From positions 1-21,044 of the forward strand of contig CAJVPJ010000603.1 of assembly GCA_910592205.1 (NCBI GenBank): DNA of 21,044 bases. The letters run 5' to 3'. The notes beneath the pieces are model-generated. The model searched no databases, was not told where the DNA came from, and was given only the letters and a program-made list of their open reading frames with translations. This stretch comes from Paraglomus occultum (Eukaryota > Glomeromycota > Glomeromycetes > Paraglomerales > Paraglomeraceae). Below, piece by piece: positions 1-8,289 of this stretch; within the stretch, counting starts at the first letter, position 1; the number at the start of each line of letters is the position of its first letter. Both the position numbers and the translations under genes were made by a program.

Positions 1-1
1 G

Positions 2-208
2 TACAATAAAAAGCTGCCAAAAGCCACCCCGATGTTAACTGAAGCTCACAAACAAAGGCGGGTGGAATGGGCGAAAAAACATTTACAAGACAATTGGAAT
101 AAGACTGTATTTACTGATGAAACAGCATTCCACTTGTTTAGAAATACAGTTGAGAGATGGTATAAAGTAATTTATAATAACTATTTGTTTGGCTATTTAC
201 GATATTAA
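2..208 (+). mobile_element. Tc1/mariner transposase, internal fragment
   Basis: Frame 2 is open from the window edge to a TAA at 206-208. It begins in the middle of a Tc1-type DDE transposase. The stretch before the first catalytic aspartate is clear (HKQRRVEWAKKHL, then FTDETAFHLFRNTVERWYK, the D of TDET being the likely first DDE residue). Recognisable similarity ends after WYK near base 166, and the remaining codons look like random AT-rich sequence. No second or third catalytic motif follows on this strand, so the copy is truncated on the right and cut by the window on the left. It would once have acted as a cut-and-paste transposase in the nucleus. The element at 19904-20335 holds the opposite end of a transposase of the same superfamily, in the other orientation. 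Confidence 0.8.
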
Positions 209-1793
209 TAATATAGCGATAGTTCGATTTAATGATTATCATATACCATAACCGGAATGGTTTGGAGTTAGGCAACCCGCAAGTCGTTCTCAGTTGGTTT
301 GCTTTTGTCCTTCGCGAGTTGATACAGCAGTAAGTCCGTACAAAAAATATTCGTTTAATGAGTTGAAGTTGAAGATATCTATACACGAAACTTGTGGACA
401 ATAAATAACGTAATACACGTAGACTTCATAATTGGCTACCTATTAGACATAATGTTTATAAGATTAAGGAATGCTGCTTCGAACCGAGATATTATTGCTG
501 CAGCCAGCTAGTATGGTGGAAATGAGACATCAAACATCGTTTCGCATGCTTGATATAATCTTGGCGCACGTATAGATGGCATACTTGTAGCAAATGTTAT
601 TTGCGTTGTTGGGATGCATCGTTACGCGCCAAGGCCATGCAGCAATATTATAAAAATAAATCTTCGAACGTATTTGATATTACATTCTCGCATAAGGCCA
701 TCTGTAAACAATAGAATAAGGTAAAGGTTTAATTTTTACAGAAGTGCCGGAAATTTACTTCAATAGGGAGATTTCGAGCAGACGTAGTTTTGTTTTTTTA
801 TCGTATCTTCAGGATTTGATTTTCCTTGGTTAACTTTAAGCGTAGTTCAGTTTTAACTGTTCCGGAGTAACATTCTTCAGCTAGTGAACACGCCTACGTA
901 AAAGATATTATCGCTCTCCCACTCATAAACTGACTAACGCGTCGTTTAATGACGGATTATACATAACAAACCATGGGCCTTTGCACTTGGCAATATATTA
1001 TTCATAATACATTCCATTATTACCAGAACGAGACATATGAGCAGAGTAATACAGGAAGACGAATTTCATTGTCGGGTGAACTTAAATGTCAAAATGAATG
1101 AAATAATTACGAATCTTCGATACTGTTCAAGTCATAATAATCTTGACTCATTCCAAGTTCAGTAAATATTGTCACGACGGGGGGTGCTGTGGTAGTAACA
1201 ATAATGAATACTTGTAATATAATCTCTTAGATAATGACAGTTTCTCTTTGTACACATTAAGATAACCAACACGTTGATAGCTCCATTTATTTATGACCTT
1301 CGTTATTCTCGTCTTCACTTGTCATATCATGTAATTAATTACGCTGTTGCGTTTCCTCTCTGTACATGTCAGATTCATTACATAGCGCGCGAGTTAGATG
1401 CGCCATCTCCTATAAATCTTACGATACTTGGCGACGTCTTTATTGATTGCTTACATTCTCCGCCATAACGCATGTATAAATAAGCTATTAAGCCCGTAGA
1501 ACAACTTTTATGAACAATGCTTCAACTCTCAGTCCTGTCAAAAAGAATAAATTTTTTGGTTTCATTCACAATTCAAAATGTTCAAGCCATGTTTATACGG
1601 CTCGGATCTTTGGTATGAGTGTATAATTCAAAGAAAAACTCATATGCTCGTCTTGCGCAAGTATAAAACCGGAATAGTGTACATGACATATGTCGTGTGG
1701 CTTGTGATTTATAAAACGAACAATACTGAGATAATATACAGATATCTATATATGTGTTTGATATTGTGTCATCGCTGTCTATCAAGCGTCCAT
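209..1793. other. Intergenic, AT-rich, no supported gene
   Basis: No long reading frame, tRNA, rRNA or clear repeat is visible. All frames longer than 60 codons here have AT-driven composition, overlap each other on both strands and match nothing I recognise. The only coding-like stretch is the short frame at 559-714, listed separately. The right end is the 3' flank of the minus-strand transporter gene. Confidence 0.5.
559..714 (+). other. Short coding-like open frame, unrecognised
   Basis: A 51-codon frame between in-frame stops has a protein-like composition: a Trp/Cys-rich start (WHTCSKCYLRCWDASLRAKA) followed by a Lys/Asn-rich tail ending in KAICKQ. There is no ATG near its start, so if real it is an exon or part of a decayed gene. 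A possible further piece follows a pyrimidine-rich CAG at about 741. I recognise no family and cannot exclude chance. Confidence 0.15.
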
Positions 1794-3363
1794 TTAAACT
1801 TGAATATCATTCTTCGTTGACAATACTTGATATCGTCCTTTTTTATCACTGGCCTTTTGTATTTTGTAGTAATTATATGATGCGATTCCCAAAATACTTA
1901 TTACAAGACTGTAATGGAAAACACGGAGACAAATAAAGATTTGTTATAAATAGAGGAATTTATAGTCAGTAGAAATACTTATTATCTTCATTGCGATTTC
2001 AAAATACGCCATAATACATACCCGATTACGTTAATTGGTGTAAGAATGTCGTGGTTGATGAGTACCGATAACGTAATGATAAACACTTCTTTGCTTATTC
2101 CAGCAACAGATAATGTCACCGTGCTCGTGTTCTTAATCAGTGCAAACTCGGCCACAGTCATAAAAAATGCTAAAAGTCCTCCAGCTAGCATCAGCCCAAA
2201 TGTCGACATTGCAGAAGAGAAATTTTGAAAGTGTTCAGAAGTAGCAAATTTGTTGATCGGATTTTCGAAGAATAAAGAGAGCGTAATCATTAAAATAAAC
2301 ATCACCGGGGATACATAATAAAGTGTTGCGATTGGATCATTCATCCCTGCTTCTTTCTGAAGAAGCATCTGCATCAGTGACCATCGCAACCCACTGAAAA
2401 TTGCCGCTCCCAATATTAAAAAAAACCCAATGAGGTCGAATTTAGCTTCTCCTGCAACCGTCAATCCAACACCAAAGCTTATTACTGATATAATCATGAT
2501 AAGTGAGAGTCTCGGCTGCTCTAATCCAAATACAAATGCAAACAGCAAAACCCATATTGGAGTGGATGATTTCACCTAAATTGAGGATAAACCGTTTAAA
2601 TCGTTTGAAAATTATAGTCATCTCAACGTTGACGTGTTAGGTTGGCCCCAACGTTAGTCCGATTCTACAACACAAATATGTTCTCCACAATATTACCATC
2701 GTATAAAAACTTAGTGTTATGTATACAAGCGCCCCGTTTGACATACAGATTTCTAATGCAGCTGTAATAGCTGCCGGCACCTAATATAAGAGAAACAATT
2801 CAAACTATGCTCGAATTGCCTTAATCAAAATAATTTCAAGATTCAGCATCCCCCACACACTCTCTCTCATCACTCACCACTCTGGACCAATAACTCTTCG
2901 ACTTCACACTCTTTGCCTCAGGACTCACGTAAAGCATTGAGCAGTTTCCTCTCATTAAGAAACTCGTAATTATGAAATGCATACCAGTATGCATAGCGCT
3001 CACCAATGATGGAAGATTCAGATTAAATCCATCTTTACCCATCAAATATTTATTGTAAAATGATAAAGCCGTAGAGAAAAAGTACCACGCAGATATATAC
3101 ATCGTGATCCTCAACGCAGACGTCCATGTGAACCGACGTGCCTGCTTTGAATCTTGTTCTATTATGAGATTTTGGACCACATTTAATTCCCCTTGCGAAG
3201 ATATAGCCTGAGGTAGAGAAATAGTGAGATTTTTATTGGTCTGTGAACCGCGGAAAGATTTGGATTTCGCAGTCGGTGAATTCAGCAGGCTGTCTCGTTG
3301 AACGACGGTGTTTGACGAGTCTGTTGGCAAAGACTCTAGTGGTACCTCCTCTCCAGTCTCCAT
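1794..3363 (-). CDS. TPT/SLC35C2-type nucleotide-sugar transporter
   Basis: A Golgi/ER-type drug/metabolite transporter of the triose-phosphate translocator (TPT) family, closest in style to SLC35C2 and its fungal relatives. The minus-strand exons are 3363-2878, 2780-2697, 2575-2022 and 1908-1794. Introns start GTGAGT, GTAATA and GTATGT and end in AG. The joined protein has 412 aa. Residues 1-80 are a Ser/Thr/Gln-rich cytoplasmic tail. The membrane region starts at about 86 (ITMYISAWYFFSTALSFYNK). Exon 2 plus the start of exon 3 carries the family hallmark NGALVYITLSFYTM-VKSSTPIW. The last exon gives GLVISILGIASYNYYK, the usual final helix, and then a short charged tail. An in-frame TAA lies upstream of the chosen ATG, and TATAAAAG sits only about 9 bases upstream of it, so an extra 5' exon is possible. 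The substrate cannot be read from sequence. SLC35C2 in animals is linked to GDP-fucose and Notch fucosylation. No frame defects seen. Confidence 0.88.
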
Positions 3364-4401
3364 GTCAAAACTTTTATAGGTATGATAGTGGTGTTATTGG
3401 TTTGGACACTCCAAAACTTATTCAAGAGAAAACTATTGTTGAGATCAGCGTACAAAGCAAGTTGAGACAAATTTGGAAGACCAAATGTGCATTGCGGTGG
3501 GGTCATCGAAACTTCGATTAATTTTGGGTGACACGAAAAACCTGACCCTTATTATTATGATTACAGAACGTTGCATGCAACAAGCAGTTAATAAATGTTG
3601 GGCATTGCCTGACTGTTTATCCATTTGCAAGTTGAAGCGTCTTAATCTTCCAGATTGGTGTTATCGTCAATATCTATCTATTTAAAAAATTCGTTCTACA
3701 GTAGCATCCTGCATGGCCAAAAAAAGTGCCGATCGTAAGTCGTAAGAAATCGCGCTCTACAATTCGAATCTACCGGCTGTTTTTTTTTAAAAAAAAACTG
3801 AAGTAGAGGCTACCTCGTTTTAGGTAAACCGAAAACTGATGTTATGCCTAATTTCACTTTCCGTGGATCAAAAGTTTTCTTGTTGATAATAAAAAAATTA
3901 TGGTCAATAATTCTGACACATTTTCCTCCACTTTATACTCTAGTCAAATTAATCCGCCCGTGCTCTGTATACACAATATGCTGTACTACGACCATACTCA
4001 CGGTATATGGGTTAGCATTAAACCCGTTTTTATACCAGATTAATGAATATAGTAGTAAATAGCATTATCATAATACGACAATGCAATAATTCTTCGTGGA
4101 TAACACTATACACGTGACCTTAACTATAAACAGCTGAATTAGGTAATCAGTCGATGATTCTGTGCACCGTATGAAAGTCTTTGTTTATGGCAGCGATTCT
4201 CCATACCTGTTCGGAAAACTTCTAATAAAGAATTCTCTTTATACCAGGATATGACTTGTTTGCGATACGAATTAATTCATTTATCATTTCTTGTTTTATT
4301 TTATAAAACTGCGCCTTTTACCTGAGCTCCTTAACGTCTTTGCGATATTCATCGCTAAATGTGAATATCCACATCTCAGGTTGAAATGCACTCTCGGTCA
4401 A
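3364..4401. other. Intergenic region upstream of the transporter
   Basis: No gene is supported. The stretch holds the upstream region of the minus-strand transporter, a T/A homopolymer pair near 3781-3798 and a 12-bp palindrome (GTTGCATGCAAC) near 3572. The frames of 60-90 codons here overlap on both strands and look random. Confidence 0.45.
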
Positions 4402-4951
4402 TCTGGTTATAACAAAGTTCACTGAAAGTCTTCCTTAAAAGTGAAGTTTGTTATAACAAAAAATTATAATTATTTTATTCTATCTAAAGTGCGCATTTAT
4501 TAATTTTACAATAAATAATGTACTATTTGTATTTATCAATTAGTAAATCAGAAAAAATTTTCAAACGCTCGAACATAATAAACAAGACAACAAAACTCAA
4601 TAGGGTAGATGACTTATTTCATAAATGTTAATAAACATTAAAATGTTGTTTTAATTGTGACTATATCTTTCTAGTTTGTATATTGAGAATACTGTACATT
4701 TGGCTGACAAATCAATTCGAATGAGACTGATACAGTATCTTTTGGTTAATATATTTGCAAGCCACTCAATAATCTCCTTGTCAATTATTTTAGTCTCTTC
4801 TTCCGCGCTGTTTTCAAGAATACAGATAACGATTTCTTGGTCATTGCTTTCTTTTTTATCGTCAAGATTCGTTGGCTATATATTGTCTTTTTCTAACACT
4901 TCGTCGATTTAATGCTGAATGTTCGATCTAGAAATCTTTGTTATAACCAGA
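4402..4951 (-). mobile_element. Pogo/Tigger-like DNA transposon remnant
   Basis: The segment is bounded by a perfect 17-bp inverted repeat: 4401-4417 is the reverse complement of 4936-4952 (core CTGGTTATAACAAAG). Just inside the left end, 4407-4424 and 4441-4458 form a near-perfect hairpin with one mismatch. The pattern GGTTATAACAAAGTTCACT, a short G/T-rich loop, then GTTATAACAAA is the layout I know from pogo/Tigger terminal repeats. Inside, the minus strand has an acidic coding-like run (SAEEETKIIDKEIIEWLANI) with at least one stop, possibly the tail of a transposase. No DDE core is left, so this is a deleted, non-autonomous copy. The outermost terminal bases and the TA duplication are not clear, so the true ends may lie about 10 bp further out. 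Confidence 0.55.
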
Positions 4952-5032
4952 TAATTCATGTAACTAGACAATTTACCCGAAAAGGATGGACAATAGTAAT
5001 AGCAAATTTTTATAACAGATTGACTATAAATT

Positions 5033-6328
5033 TCAGAATCCACCAAGTTTTACGTGACTTTGTTTCTTGAGAATTACGCCTGTTACACACAGACTATGTG
5101 CTAATGGAAATGGCCAAATAATTTTGCTGAAATTAATGACTCAAGTTTTGCAGAGGGAAAGAAGAAATCTTACTATTACTTGTCAGATGAAAATCGGAGT
5201 CCAAGTATCAAACTAATTTTAAATATAAAAGCAAACATTAAATTATTTCAGGAAATAATTGTAACTTTACAGAGGGAAGAAATCCAACAAAACACTCAAA
5301 TTATTGGTTATATCTTTGAAATGGCATACTAACCATTTAACGTAATAGGATAATTTGAAAACAGAAGACACAGCCCTCGCATACGTCCTACATACATGTA
5401 TTATTGAATTACGTCAGTTTCGGGTTCGGCTAAGAAAACGAATCTGAACGCTGATAATCAGGGTCTCATACCTGTAATGCCTATCTTCTATCCTCCTCAC
5501 CATGAAAACGTGTTACTGAGGACTACCTACATGCTCAAACTTTGAAGACAGCTCTTAATGATTTGAAAATATTCTATGACCAGCTGAGCCATGACAGCAA
5601 TATCCAACAAAATCAGCAGATTAAGATGTCTTTTTCATACTAATACATTAGCAAAATGAGTATTGGGCAGATTGTTGCCAACATTATCTATGTCAAAAAG
5701 TAGACTGTTATGTTTTTCAAGCACAATTGGAATATGATAATCTCAACATGTGATTGTCAAGTTTGCTATATGCTAAAAGATATTCTAAGACATGTCACTG
5801 TACATGTCAGGGACTGGGAATTGCACCAAGATAAAATATAAATATGGTTCACTATATTCTCTTGCTCAAGACAAAAAGTTGTCAATGCAGAAGACTGCAG
5901 TAGAGGCAGTAAAGAAAATGCATAATGAGTGTTTGTGCATGGTGATATGAGACCTTCAAACCTCATGGTAGGTCCCAATGATTCAGTAAAAATACTAGAC
6001 TTTGACTGGTCCAGTAATAATATTTCATCACTTCGTCATTAACTGCATCAGAACTTAATACTAATACTGTATGACAGGCACTAAAATCAACTACTTCATC
6101 ATTATCATAAACTTGTCAAAAGAATTCAGGGATTTGGCCATTGGCCCAAGTTAATTTTTTTACTTCACAAGGAAAAGGAGCTCTCATAATACTAATAGTA
6201 AGGTCGGAGAGGCTGTTTACTCACCCCTCCTGAATTCTGAGATTAATTGGCATTCTGATGTCAAAGCTGGAGCAAAATACTGCCAGCTCATGACTTGTAT
6301 ATATGCTAGATAATGGCTTCAATGGTGT
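5033..6328 (+). pseudogene. Kinase-like (HGDxRxxN/DFDW) pseudogene
   Basis: Fragments of one protein can be followed in order through changing frames. 5033-5332 is open apart from one TAA (KKKSYYYLSDENRSPSIKLI, then EEIQQNTQIIGYIFEMAY). About 5365-5430 gives IIELRQFRVRLRKRI. About 5458-5540 gives IPVMPIFYPPHHENV. About 5533-5643 gives LKTALNDLKIFYDQLSHDS. About 5836-5930 gives LSMQKTAVEAVKKMHNE. After a one-frame slip at 5931 come FVHGDMRPSNLMV and KILDFDW, the catalytic-loop and metal-binding-like motifs of a kinase fold. After a 179-bp insertion the protein resumes as SKVGEAVYSPLLNSEINWHS and then decays. At least four frameshifts, several stops and the insertion make it non-functional. I know similar HGDxRPxN...DFDW proteins as expanded families in fungi but cannot name the subfamily. 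Protein-kinase activity is not implied. Confidence 0.7.
6018..6196. mobile_element. 179-bp insertion with 5-bp target duplication
   Basis: The insertion is flanked by AGTAA at 6013-6017 and again at 6197-6201. Removing it together with one AGTAA copy joins GACTGGTCC-AGTAA-GGTCGGAGAG, which restores a continuous frame DFDWSSKVGEA, where the family expects no gap. The insert has no open frame. Its ends resemble each other only weakly in inverted orientation, so the element type is undetermined. A 5-bp duplication is typical of some LTR elements and certain DNA transposons. Evidence for the insertion is good. Evidence for its class is absent. Confidence 0.6.
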
Positions 6329-6529
6329 GTGATATATTTATCACTGACTTAGATCAGATAAAGAGTGCCACCATATATTATTACTATTGATGGAGTGAGT
6401 AGAATAAGAATAATTTGATTAGTATTATTTTTTACAGTGTGAATTTGGAATGTAATAATGTTTAATGAATTGATTATACAAGAAAAACTATGGTCAATCA
6501 ATTTGATCGAAATTAAATTAATGTCTTTA

Positions 6530-6674
6530 CACAGTAAACCTGGATATAGCGATGTTTTTTTTTGTTTTTTTGATGCCACGAATTTTGTTTAATAAAATTT
6601 CCTATAACGAAAACCTGCTATCACAAAGAAAAAAGGCGGATTGGAGGCACTCCATTATATTCAGTTTCACTGTG
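6530..6674. mobile_element. 145-bp MITE, pogo/mariner-like
   Basis: The left end reads TA-CACAGTAAACCTGGATATAGC from 6528, and the reverse complement of the right end reads TA-CACAGTGAAACTGAATATAA to 6676. The first eight bases are identical and the next 18 or so match at roughly two thirds of positions. Both ends are bordered by TA, the target duplication of Tc1/mariner-pogo elements. The inner sequence also contains CCTATAACGAAAACCTGCTATCACAAAG, a mirrored version of the terminal motif. It is non-coding and was presumably mobilised by a pogo-type transposase like the one implied at 4402-4951. The ends are imperfect, so it is old. Confidence 0.4.
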
Positions 6675-6751
6675 TACATCTAGAATCATAAAATATATAT
6701 ATAAGATTACCCGTATATGGAAAATTCTATATAACAGCTCCACCAAATATG

Positions 6752-7271
6752 AAAAAGCAATCCGTGGTTTAGAGATAGGTTGCAATTGTGGTTGTTCGAA
6801 AATGATTCCAAGAGAAAGTTTGCCGCATTACGTGAAGCGTTTCAAGCTCTCTAGACCCGAGCAAGATATATTTTTTAATGACTCAGCTGAAAGCAATGAA
6901 TGGTGGAGAAATAACCGCCAGTCGACGTCTTAAGAAAACGCGCACCAATAAAAGAACATTTTATTATTGAGATTACAATACGCCTCTTTGTCAGAAAACG
7001 TATCTCAATATGTTAGGATCAGTCACTACAATTCGAAAACGTCAGAAATTATCTAGCGGCGAATGGGATAGTACCGCGCGTTTATGGTAATGCCAAAAGA
7101 GTGCCACGATGGAAAACCGAAATAACTGTTGATATAACCGTTGCGTTGCCACTGTCGTGAAAATTTTTCTCGAAACTATACTGAATACATGGATTACCAA
7201 GTCCTGGTAGAAATGTCAACCGAATTACTCAATCGCTTACACTTTTGCCAGTCGAAACGAGTTACAATTGA
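6752..7271 (+). pseudogene. Repeat-family protein pseudogene (HGLPSPGR family)
   Basis: A protein decayed by frameshifts is readable in order: CNCGCSKMIPRESLPHYVKR and RFKLSRPEQDIFF (6752 onward), GEITASRRLKKTRTNKRTFY and NTPLCQKTYLNMLG in the next frame, then an uninterrupted piece at 7023-7160 containing NGIVPRVYGNAKRVPRWKTE, then KIFLE, then HGLPSPGRNVNRITQSLTF and LPVETSY ending at a stop at 7271. The order and spacing match a dispersed repeat-associated family that I recall from fungi and invertebrates as uncharacterised proteins, probably transposon-derived. I cannot give a family name. At least four frame changes and an internal TGA make it a pseudogene. The C-terminal catalytic-like part of the family is missing. 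Confidence 0.55.
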
Positions 7272-7296
7272 TCTGCCATATAAACTCTTGTGATGA

Positions 7297-7506
7297 TGTA
7301 GCAACACCACTGCACAGAACAGCACAGTAAATAAGGGGTTACCCATGTGCACCAATGAAGACCTTAAAACTTCACTGCACAGAGGAAGTATCACAGAATG
7401 CCCTGGTGGTCGTTCTCTTTTCGAGGATTTCAAACCTGCTAACAACTTGGCTTTACCCAGACCATCCATCAAAGCTGGAATCTTGTCTCATGGAAAATCA
7501 AAGTGA
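7297..7506 (+). other. Coding-like open frame, unrecognised
   Basis: A frame open from 7297 to a TGA at 7504-7506, with an ATG at 7345 (53 aa from there), has a balanced composition and a Pro-rich end (DFKPANNLALPRPSIKAGIL). It sits directly after the pseudogene at 6752-7271 but does not fit what I remember of that family. It could be another repeat fragment or an exon of an unseen gene. The 92-codon frame on the opposite strand (7194-7472) is its mirror. Low confidence. Confidence 0.2.
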
Positions 7507-7687
7507 GCAAATTTGACCTCTACTTACAATAATGAGAACTTGCAGAAAAAGGTGTTGTAGTTATAGTTATAATAATAACGGAGTTCTAATATCCTTTTAA
7601 AAGCTCTTTTACAACAAATTTCACAGATAATAATGTGCAAGAATTGGTTTAAAAATGGAGCAATTTTTGCACCTCTCTCTCTTTTTC

Positions 7688-7697
<10 letters not shown>

Positions 7698-7719
<22 letters not shown>

Positions 7720-7746
7720 ACAAAAACAAAAACAAAAACAAAAAAA
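7698..7746. repeat. (CAAAA)n-type simple repeat
   Basis: About 49 bases consist only of A and C in units AACAAA or ACAAAAA, directly after a pyrimidine run (TCTCTCTTTTTCTTTTC). It is a microsatellite with likely length variation. Confidence 0.85.
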
Positions 7747-8221
7747 TAGTGCTGTAATTTTTTGATGTAAATTAATTTTATAATAATATTTTTTTATATA
7801 GTAATAGCGTTTCTTAAAAGTCTCGCATGTGATTGGATATTTTAAGAATACATTGTCACGTTTACATTCTTGTGTTCAATGCAAGTATAACGATCGTGCA
7901 ACTTACGATCGTTTATTGCTTTAGTTTCTTTGTTTGCAACATGTGAGAGATCGAAATGCTGATATTAATATTTCTGTTTTCAAAGGATTACCTGCATTCA
8001 ACATTCTGGTAACGTTCAACCGACAAAAGTAAAAAATTTTTTGTGGGATTGTAGTTAAAGAAGCCAGTCTAGGAACGTCAGCGTGCAATGTCTATTATTA
8101 TTTTTGTGTTACATCTTACACCCGATACTCGAAAAATACTAATACGAGCACAAGATGATACTTTATCACTTGCTAATCAATACTCTCTGCACCAACCCAC
8201 CCCCGCTCATCCGACCAGTCT

Positions 8222-8229
8222 TATATATA
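8222..8229 (+). promoter_or_regulatory. TATA-like box of the FUT8-like gene
   Basis: TATATATA lies about 60 bases before the ATG at 8290, at a distance that fits a TATA box plus a short 5' leader. A C/T-rich tract with CCACCC precedes it. Position is the only support. Confidence 0.35.
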
Positions 8230-8289
8230 GACTCGGAAACACTTTCCTTAATTCACAAATAATCTTGTCATATTAATACTCTATGTATA

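Larger units (their letters stand above)
7507..8289. other. Upstream region of the FUT8-like gene
   Basis: Mostly AT-rich non-coding sequence. It holds the AC-rich repeat near 7700, a 9-bp perfect inverted repeat AACGATCGT/ACGATCGTT (7889-7897 and 7905-7913, 7-nt loop) and a TATA-like box close to the gene start. The 62-codon frame at 8088-8276 shows no family features. Confidence 0.45.

Noticed and set aside
138-401. 87-codon minus-strand frame beside the left Tc1 fragment
   Set aside because: AT-driven composition, no recognisable motif, and it overlaps the transposase frame on the other strand.
470-490. GGTTCGAAGC on the minus strand, resembling a tRNA B box
   Set aside because: The flanking bases do not form a T-arm and no A box or cloverleaf fits upstream.
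1578-1820. 80-codon plus-strand frame with hydrophobic segments
   Set aside because: Opposed by a minus-strand frame of similar length and overlaps the last exon of the transporter gene; no family features.
7194-7472. 92-codon minus-strand frame
   Set aside because: It mirrors the pseudogene and open frame on the plus strand, where protein similarity is visible.
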